A stretch of 64,000 nucleotides of DNA from Muscardinus avellanarius (lineage: Eukaryota; Chordata; Mammalia; Rodentia; Gliridae), in NCBI GenBank assembly GCA_963383645.1, contig OY726565.1, positions 32,219,931-32,283,930 on the forward strand, written 5' to 3'. Positions 56,404 to 64,000 of the stretch are shown in pieces. Both the position numbers and the translations under genes were made by a program. How positions within the stretch are numbered: the stretch's first letter is position 1; every line of letters starts with the position of its first letter. The notes under the pieces are model-generated. The model had not been told where the DNA came from. It was given only the letters and a program-made list of their open reading frames with translations, and made no database searches.

Positions 56404-57074
56404 GCTGACTTCAAATTATGCTACAGAGCAAAAGTAGTAAAAAAAAAAAAAAAAAGCATGGCATTGGCACAAAACAGGCATACAGACTACTGGAACAGAA
56501 TAGAAGATACAGAAAAAAAACCACACACCTATAGTCAATTGATTTTTAATAAAGGGGCCAAACTCACATACTGGAGAAAAGACACCTTTTCAACAAATGG
56601 TGCTGGGAGAACTGGTTATCCATTTGTAGAAAGATGGAACTAGATTCTTACCTCTCACCACGAACAGGGATCAACTCAAGATGGATCAAAGCCCTGGAAA
56701 TCAGATCAAAGACTAAGTTATTAGAGGAGATCATAGGCTCAACACTCCAAAATACAGAAACAGGCAGTGACTTTCTCATCAAGACCTCCAAAGTGTAGGA
56801 GATTAAAGCAAGGATTAACAGATGGGATGGCATCACACTAAAAAGTTTCTGCTCATCAAAAGAAATCATCAAGAACCTAAAGAGAAAGTCTATAGAATGG
56901 GAGAAGATCTTTACCAGCCACTACTCTGATAGAGTGCTAATATCCAGAATATACAAAGAGCTCAAAAGACTCTACACTAGCAAAGCAAATAACCCAATCA
57001 AGAAATGGGCAACTGAATTGAATAGACACTTCACAAAAGAAGAGATACAAATGGCCAATAGATACATGAAAAAA
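56404..57074 (+). pseudogene. L1 ORF2 segment (inverted part)
   Basis: Plus-strand homology from DFKLCYRAKVVK through [16 protein letters not shown] sequence to EEIQMANRYMKK. A 17-bp A run at about 56439-56455 interrupts the frame. Confidence 0.85.
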
Positions 57075-57092
57075 TGTTTTCTAGTTTTTTAA
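57075..57092. repeat. TSD of inner L1, right
   Basis: tgttttctagttttttaa, the partner of 55566-55584. Ancient L1 homology resumes here. Confidence 0.7.
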
Positions 57093-57960
57093 AGTGTGAA
57101 GTTAGTGTATTTGAACAGTTTCTATATTCTTGATGGAGGCACTGACCTCTGTAAACTTCCTCTTAGCCCTGCCTTTGCTGTTTACCATAAGCTTTGGTAT
57201 ATTGTGTTTTTAATTTTATTTGTCTAGAGATACATTTTGATTTCTATATATAATTTATTCTTTTACTAAGTGGTTGTTTGGTAACACACTTTTGAATTTA
57301 TAAAACTTCTGAAATGCCTTTTATTATTTATTTCTAATTTTACACCATTGTGGTCAGAAAAGATAATTTCAAACTTCTTAAATATACTTGTTCCATGGCC
57401 CAACATTCGATCTATTCTCAAAAATGTTCCACATGTTCTTGAGAATAGTGTGTATTCTCAGATGTTAGATTGGATGTTCTTTACATGTCAATTTGACCGG
57501 TAGCACTATTCAAGTCCTCTACTTCTATAATCTTCCAGTGTGGAAAATAAGATACAAAAGACCTGTGTTCTCACTGCATTGTGGCCTATATGTCCCTTAA
57601 GTTTCTTAATAGCTAACTTGTTAGGTGCATCTAAGTATACATTTATACTTATCATTTCTTCTCTATGAATTAACCTCTTTATCATTACAATGACCATATT
57701 ATCAATTGCAATAAATTTTGACTGAAATTATATTTTATCTGATATAAAAATAGCTATCTGTTTCTATGTTGGATAATACTTGGATCTAGTATCTTTTTTC
57801 AATCCCTAAACATTCAGTCTTAATGTTTAATTGAGGCTCTGGTATAAAGTATATTATTTAATCTTAAGAGTCTCTTGTAGGCAACATATTATTTAAGTGT
57901 ATTTATTATCTATTCAATCATCAAATTTCTTTTATGGTGAACTTAATCCATTTTTATATA

Positions 57961-58790
57961 AGTAAATTATTGTTATGTGAAAACTTACTATTACCATTTT
58001 GTTATGTATTTGCTGACTGCTTTATAGTTTTTTTCTTTTAATTTTGCTGTTTTTCTTATTATTTGTTGCTTTGTGTGTGTGCATCTATGTGTGTCATGCT
58101 TTTTATATTTCCTCTATATCTTTTGAGTATCTACTAGAAGTTTTATTTTGGTGTTTTGATATGTTATCTCTGGGCTCACATAAATTTTTAATTATTATAT
58201 TCTATTTTAAGATAATACAACTTAATTTCCATCACAAAAAGCCCTAGAGAAACTGAATATTTAATAGAATTATGTTCTATGATCATTTTATTGAAGAGGC
58301 CACAGCTCTTGCCTGTTTGAAAAGCAGCAAGAAAAGACACCCAAAAACTAATGATTCATTTGACTGACACATGAAACACTAAGATCAGAACAAATCTTGC
58401 CAAGATACCTTCTAAACTTTTCTAAATTTTTCTGATTTGTAAAAAAATATGTATCTGATTTTTGAGAGATTTTTAAGTCGACAATTAATTCAGAGAAAAT
58501 TATATTTCCAATTTAGCAGCATTGTAATTTAGACACTTTAAATAGGATGGGAGAGAGGGGCGACTTTATCCTTATTTCCCATGTAGTTTTATTCTACATA
58601 AGAATAAAAGTGTGGAAAAAGATAAAATGTGTATTAAAGGTAACACTGAATTCACATTTTCATCAAGAAAGTTAATTAAGTTTTAATACATGAAGAAATT
58701 TTGAAACAATTTTAGAAGGCTGTACATTTTTATTTTATAAATGATCTCTAGTAGAAAAGAAGAAATGTCTTATCATTGTGGTTGGGGACT
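57961..58790. other. AT-rich DNA
   Basis: No gene recognised. The first ~200 bp may still be decayed L1. Confidence 0.4.
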
Positions 58791-59032
58791 GTACCCATCA
58801 GAATTCTTGCAGCCATAACTGAAATACATCACCACATAACTTAGAGGAAAGATTTATTTTCTTATGGTTTGGGGCTCAGTACATTAGAGGCTGGTGACCG
58901 GACATCTCAGAGCATGACGGCTGGAGGATAAAGACCACATGGGCTGTGGTCTTTACATCATGGAGGCCAGAAGCTGATATATCTAGAGAGAGAGAGAGAG
59001 GGTGAAAGAGAGAAAAGAGTAAGGAGAAAGAG

Positions 59033-59077
<45 letters not shown>

Positions 59078-59230
59078 CACAGGGGTGGAGGAACCATTTA
59101 TATAAAAAATGAGGCCACATCCCCAGGGACCACCTACCCCAGCCACACCCTACTTGCCTACTAGGTACCACCCAGGTATCCACTTTTGGTATTAAAACTG
59201 TCATGAATCAATTACATCAACTCCAAACAT
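58791..59230. repeat. Unidentified dispersed repeat with internal (GA)n
   Basis: A GC-balanced block with ggctggtgaccggacatctc, catcatggaggccagaagc, an expanded GA tract (58984-59074) and tgaggccacatccccaggg. The layout resembles old mammalian LTR or DNA-transposon remnants. I cannot name it. A weak relative is at 18721-19030. Confidence 0.4.
58984..59074 (+). repeat. (GA)n microsatellite
   Basis: Two GA runs separated by about 30 bp of purine-rich sequence. Confidence 0.93.
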
Positions 59231-60040
59231 TAATAAATTAGTTCTTTATGGGACATTTTATATCTACTTATAACAGGAGCTAAATTAATTATTACTTTTT
59301 AATTTAAAGTCTATAATTTTTGTCAAATCTGACATATCTCCATGGAGAATATTTTTCATATGTCAAGAAGACATATAAAAAAGAAATAAAAATAAGGAAA
59401 AAGGTAAACAGGTAGGAGGATCCATTGAGCAAAATTATGCATTTTCTTTTACATAGGAGTAAATGAAATACAAATGTATGGTTCTCATAAAGAGAAAAGC
59501 TAAGCAATGTACAAATATTAAATTTCTGTACTGTCACCATGAAGCTGAAAAGACAAATTTGAGACTACCAAGGCATAAAAACAGTGATGGAATCCAGTGG
59601 CCAGTAATGAAAATGGCACTGATCCTAAAGGACTGTCTGGAGAAATGTTTTCAGTGGAAGCTGCTGAATAGCTAGCTGTACCCAGAGTGAAAGTGAAAGT
59701 ATGGAGCCATCCCCTGGTTAGGGAGGAGCCTCAGAGGGAACATTCCACTGGCCAGGACAAATGATGAAAACCAGCAGCCACACTCACTGCCAGGACTGGA
59801 GCAGTCTGGAGAGAGAGGAAGCCAAGGTAGAGCCCACGTTGGTAGGAAAAATATACCAAATCCCAAGTTATAAAAAGAAGCATCTGAGAGGTTATTTAGG
59901 TACACCTAGCTCTTTAATTTATGAATATAATTCTGGAGTATTAATGCAATACATCTTGAATGGTATGACCAAAACTAAATTGGAAAGGTGATATCTGAAA
60001 GTTACTCTGAGCACTAATGCAAGTAATATTTACATAGGTT
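59231..60040. other. Unique DNA
   Basis: No gene or recognised repeat. Overlapping short frames at 59463-59991 show no domain. Confidence 0.5.
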
Positions 60041-60151
60041 TGCCAGGCGTGGTGGCACACACTTGTAATCCCCGCACTTGGGAGGTGGAGACAGGAGGAC
60101 CACAGCAGGTTCAAAGCCAGCCGCATAAGCGGCTGGTTTAAGAGACTGTTT

Positions 60152-60202
<51 letters not shown>

Positions 60203-60290
60203 ATGTATATGATTTATGTCTGGGAGTGTAGCCTGGAGATAGAAGGGCTGCCAGGAACCCTAGTAACACAAAAAAAAAAAAAGAAAGAAA
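60041..60290 (+). mobile_element. B1-ID SINE with expanded internal linker
   Basis: gccaggcgtggtggcacaca start. The A-rich linker between halves has grown into A16, then (AT)n, then (GT)n (60157-60205), before the ID half (gtctgggagtgtagcctgg). Confidence 0.92.
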
Positions 60291-60476
60291 GGATGGAGTG
60301 AACTGAAATATAATTTAGTAGTAGGTTCATGGAAAAAAAGGGGTGTGCATAAATTTTCTAAGTTCTTTGTTGAAAGGAAAGAAAAAAATAAATTAGGTAG
60401 AAGCTAGATAGGTAGGATTCAGATGGTTTTAGTATGTGTTATTTTCACATTGCTATTGTTTAAATAAAACACTAAT

Positions 60477-60478
<2 letters not shown>
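60291..60478. other. AT-rich DNA
   Basis: No feature seen. Confidence 0.4.

Positions 60479-60512
<34 letters not shown>
60479..60512. repeat. (AT)n microsatellite
   Basis: About 16 AT units. Confidence 0.95.
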
Positions 60513-60516
<4 letters not shown>

Positions 60517-60715
60517 AATGCATATTATTAATAGTCTTGGAAAAGACCTTATGTCCAATCTTATTTTCAGATTTTATAAATGAAGCCAAAGACTCAAAAT
60601 AAGTGATTTTTCTAGCCATTCATTTTAAAATCTATACCAGCATCCATTGTCCAATATGAGGGAATAAAAAACATTATATTATTTATGGCTTTTATTTCTT
60701 TCTTCAATTCCTCTT

Positions 60716-60717
60716 TT

Positions 60718-60757
<40 letters not shown>

Positions 60758-60760
60758 TCA
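60716..60760 (+). repeat. (TTTC)n microsatellite
   Basis: About 11 units. Confidence 0.95.
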
Positions 60761-61924
60761 GATTCAGAATTTCTTCTTCAAGCTATTCTGTCAATTTCTA
60801 ACAAATGTGATGAAAACAGTTGACTGGGGATGTTAAAGTGAAACAATGGCACAGTAGTGTGTTTTTTTTAATACAGCCATGTATTTAAGCCATATAATTA
60901 AGAGGAAAATAATAGACTGAAATGGTCTGATTATTACTTTTTTTCTACATTTTATTTTGCTTTTGTAAACTTGACATTTAGGGATAACAGTTTTACAGAA
61001 AGTAACTTTAACAAGATAATATGATAATCATATTAGGAAAACCTGGCACTTTCCTATACAATGAATTTAATCGCCAACTATGTATAGATAGGCCTGGTGT
61101 TTGAAATATTATAATAAAACCAAACTCTTCACCAATAATTTTTAAAGTACTGTCATTCAGAAACTACATACCTCAAATTTGTATTCTCTTCATTTAAAAT
61201 GTGAATAAAATTTGATAGTAAGCTATAAGAATGCCTTAAACCCTATAGGTAATAGTAGGCTCTTTCTAATGCTGAAGACTTTAGTATTAAACATATTTAA
61301 TGCTTTCAAGCAGACATTATAAGGACCTAAAATATGTAAAATTTAAAGTATTTATGTGACTTTCTGCTCTAATTGAGCCAAAATACATAAATTATAGCAT
61401 CATTGAATTTGAAGGAGGAAATGGCCTATTAGCCATTTAGAATTTTCCCCTGCTATATTTGAAGAATTTTCTACAGCATATTTTCTAACATGGTAAATAT
61501 ATTTTTGAAAGCTTCATGTGATAACATTTTTCATCACATCCTTGAAATGCTATTAAGCTAGTTGGGTTTCAAATGAAATCTCTAAATAGTGTTGAACTGG
61601 AAGCTTTCTTCTCCTGACCTAATTATACCAATTTCCAGCTTCCCTGCTTGGCACCTACTCAAACAATACTCTTTTTTAATTTTTTTGAAGTATTTGAACT
61701 TCATGGAACCTGCAAGGAGAAACCTTCCTGAAGTGGCAAAACTTTGCCAACAGTGACCCCCTTCTTCCAGCTTTTTCTCCAAGCTAACACGATGACAATA
61801 AACTATTGCTCTTGATTACCTGATACCTATAATTATCTCAGCCTTTTCTTCTAACTCTAGAGTTCTGCAAATAAAGACTATGGGAGATTAAAATTATATC
61901 TATCATCCCCTAGAGATTGTATTA
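60761..61924. other. AT-rich unique DNA
   Basis: No gene or recognised repeat. Confidence 0.5.
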
Positions 61925-62109
61925 TAATTTGGATTTAGCCTGTGCTGATGTACTCATGTGAACAGGCAAGCATGTTGGAGGCAAGGCTTAGTTGCTGAGG
62001 GGCTCCTAGGGGTGAGGCTTTGGAGATTATATATGGTCTTCCTTCCTTCCCTTGCTTTCTCTTTCTCTTGTTTCTAGCCTCCATGATGTGAAAGCAGAGC
62101 CCTTGGGCT

Positions 62110-62178
<69 letters not shown>

Positions 62179-62335
62179 TTCTCTCCCATGCCATGTTTGG
62201 AGCTCTGCAGACTTCACCTGGACTAACATGGACTAAACCCCTGAAATCTCCAAAATCATGAGCAAATGAATCCTTTATGTTGTGGTCAGGTGTTTTGGAT
62301 CACAGCATTGAGTATGCTGATTGAGACAGATGAGT
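61925..62335. repeat. Dispersed repeat, related to 12136-12395
   Basis: The 3' part (ttttggatcacagcattgag, gattgagacaga) matches the copy at 12357-12393. The centre is an expanded (CT)n. Family not recognised. Confidence 0.5.
62111..62185 (+). repeat. (CT)n microsatellite
   Basis: About 26 CT units, then imperfect CT. Confidence 0.95.
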
Positions 62336-63006
62336 TTTAATTTCGTGTTAGACACAATTATTTGTCTTGCCTTTGATTACAAGAAGTAATATATTATGTA
62401 AGCTACTATTAGATGTATATTAAATAAGACATATTTTAATGTACTTAGAACATATAAATATGGAGGTGTAGATTAAAACCTAGTATAAGTAATGTTTTTA
62501 ATGAATAAGTGTGTAAGCACACAATAGCTAAATTGATTATTTTTCTTATTACCTACTATGTAAACCCTAAGATAATTTCTTTAAAATATGGGAAAAAAGA
62601 TTTATCTGATACAGTGAGAACTTAGAAACATTCATTTATCTACAATATTTATTGTCTTCTTTGTGTCACAGACAAAAAGAAAATTGTAAAACAAATATGT
62701 TCCAGTTTGTGAAAACTAAAATAGAAAATGGGAGATTTGTATTATTCTTATTTTACAAATGATAGAAATAAGGTCCAGTCCCATTAAATGACATTCTTAA
62801 AACACATTGCTTAGATTTTGATGACTGAATTGTACCCAGTCTGGCAGTAGAGCTCACCATCATCCTTAGCATTCTCTTATAAATTATGTTTCTGTTATAT
62901 CTCAAATACCTGATGTTGTCAAGTGCTTGATCTTAATTAAATAATCATATTATCCTTGCTAACTGATGGGAGAACTATGCACTTAAAATATGAAATAAAT
63001 AAGAAA
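62336..63006. other. AT-rich unique DNA
   Basis: Nothing recognisable. Confidence 0.5.
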
Positions 63007-63029
63007 TTTTGACTCTTTTTTCTTTTTTC

Positions 63030-63349
63030 TTTTTTTTTGATTTTCTATTTTTTTTTATTGGTGTACTGTATTCATACATCATAATGGGATAAAAAAAAAC
63101 TTTTGTAGACATACATGTACACATCGCCCAGTTAGCCCCTACCCGATCCCCACCCCCTTCCCTCCCCATCCCTCCTTCCCATGCTTGGCTTAGTGGTTGA
63201 CATCTAGTATTACAGCAATTTATCCAAAATTAACAATGATAATCTCACATAACAGTTTCATTTGTCTGATATCAAGCTTTTGATGACTTAAAGACAACCA
63301 TTTCAATATTTCTTTTTGCTTTCTTTCTTACCAGAGAATATTTTTTTCT
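63030..63349 (-). mobile_element. L1 3'UTR (5'-truncated insertion)
   Basis: Nearly identical to 20495-20830, including the polypurine tract and the gcaccaat-type terminus (gtacaccaat here). Its tail is the T run at 63016-63056. It lacks any ORF sequence. Confidence 0.85.
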
Positions 63350-63572
63350 TTTCTTTTTTGGTACTGGGGATAAAACTCAGTAGCATTCTACCTCTGAGCT
63401 ACAGCCCAGCCCTATTTTTTATTTTTATTTTTTATGTTTTATTTTGAAACACTCTCAATGAGTTGTAAAGAGCTTCACTAAGTAGTACCTGAGGCTCTCA
63501 GTGAACCATGATCTTCCTGTCTCTGCCTTCCAAATGCTGGGATTACAAGTGTGAGCCACCACACCTGGCTCT
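63350..63572 (-). mobile_element. B1-ID dimeric SINE adjoining the L1 3'UTR
   Basis: ggtactggggataaaactcag (ID half) to attacaagtgtgagccacc (B1 half). Its A tail directly adjoins the 5' end of the L1 3'UTR fragment. Confidence 0.88.
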
Positions 63573-63784
63573 TGACTTTTTTGTTTAGTAGTTAACATGT
63601 AGTGACATTTTGCCCTAAAGGTTAACCCAAGTTTCTTATACAAGAGAAAATGCAAGTTATATTAAAAAATATTTCTCCACTAAAAGTATCAAAGAGGCTA
63701 TACAACAGAAAACTCACAGACCATATTAGGTTTTTGTAACACAAAGACAGACACATATATCTATTTCTCCAGTTGTATATCTAT
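63573..63784. other. AT-rich unique DNA
   Basis: No feature seen. Confidence 0.4.
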
Positions 63785-63830
63785 ATCTATCCATCTATTT
63801 ATCTATTATCTATCATCTTCTTTCATCTCC
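63776..63830 (+). repeat. (ATCT)n imperfect microsatellite
   Basis: tatctat/ccatctatttatc variants. Confidence 0.85.
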
Positions 63831-63950
63831 TGTCTATCTGCCTGTTTGTATATATATACAAGAGACAAAGATTTAAATAAAATTACAACTGAATTATAGG
63901 AATTATTATTAAAGATAACCGTTTTGAGGAATGTAAAAAGTAGAAAATTT

Positions 63951-64000
63951 AGCCGGGTGTGGTGGCGCACGCTTGTAATCCCCGCGCTTGGGAGGTGGAG
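63951..64000 (+). mobile_element. B1-ID SINE, cut by window end
   Basis: agccgggtgtggtggcgcac, then cccgcgcttgggaggtgg at the last base. Confidence 0.92.

Larger units (their letters stand above)
55585..57074 (-). mobile_element. Twin-primed L1 inside the ancient L1
   Basis: 55628-56400 (minus) carries the 3' part: ORF2 C-terminal end and 3'UTR. 56404-57074 (plus) is the inverted 5' segment of ORF2. The inverted segment ends at ANRYMKKC and the sense segment begins a few codons later, so the two are adjoining parts of one L1 arranged as twin priming predicts. Between the left TSD and the L1 3' end lies about 45 bp of non-L1 sequence bounded by A-rich runs. Confidence 0.8.
53251..57960 (-). 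mobile_element. Ancient L1, interrupted
   Basis: Minus-strand L1: ORF2 C-terminal region (53330-53940: cctggcttatttcatacaac, gttccattatacacacgg), then RT region (54590-55565: ttgaattttgtcaaatgctt), then the RT/endonuclease N-terminal part (57093-57960: attgtggtcagaaaagataa, tctgatataaaaatagctat). It is interrupted by a SINE (53970-54168) and a younger L1 (55585-57074). Numerous stops. Confidence 0.8.

Overview
The window is mammalian nuclear DNA, AT-rich and non-coding, and almost certainly from a rodent. It is full of dimeric SINEs with a B1/7SL-like left half and an ID/tRNA-like right half (A box like tagctcagaggtag, B box like ggttcaatccc). That B1-ID pairing points to the squirrel-related clade (Sciuromorpha), but the species cannot be named from sequence alone. 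No host protein-coding gene is supported. The only host-gene homology is a dead processed copy of HSF1. The region is intergenic or deep intronic and consists mainly of nested retrotransposons.

Layout. 1-272: three ID monomers. 1213-3981 (-): an L1-derived element with 5'UTR and ORF1, then six copies of a ~165-bp AT-rich tandem repeat where ORF2 and the 3'UTR should be, flanked by a 16-bp target-site duplication (TSD). 12999-18451: an L1 with a twin-priming 5' inversion, later hit by an HSF1 processed pseudogene (14354-16391) and two SINEs. 20486-23273 (-): an ORF1-only (HAL1-like) L1 derivative with an intact 309-codon ORF1 and an exact 14-bp TSD. 24375-26990 (+): a 5'-truncated, fairly young L1 ORF2. 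27087-34951 (-) and 46073-48474 (+): two copies of a GC-rich composite retrotransposon. 44880-49700: ancient L1 on +. 53250-57960: ancient L1 on -, containing a younger twin-primed L1 (55585-57074). The rest is AT-rich DNA with SINEs and microsatellites.

The main discovery is the composite element. In sense order it has: (1) CpG-rich tandem ~125-bp monomers at the 5' end; (2) a ~0.5-kb single-copy segment with a 121-143-codon open frame that I do not recognise; (3) a GC-rich VNTR built from 50-bp half-units paired as a 100-bp dimer; (4) a ~0.2-kb segment with a CCAAT box; (5) an L1-type 3'UTR end with a G-rich tract and a terminus shared with local L1s; (6) an A-rich tail. The 46-kb copy sits inside an ancient L1 between perfect TSDs, which proves retrotransposition as one unit. 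The 27-35-kb copy has a VNTR of about 6 kb with a ~2.4-2.5-kb higher-order duplication. The plan parallels the hominoid SVA/LAVA elements (promoter-like 5' part, VNTR, 3' domain, poly(A), L1-mobilised), but the components differ, so it appears to be an independent invention. Together with the two ORF1-bearing non-autonomous elements, one of which also carries a tandem array, the window suggests a lineage in which L1 mobilises several chimeric, VNTR-containing parasites.

All family assignments come from reading the sequence. No database search was run.
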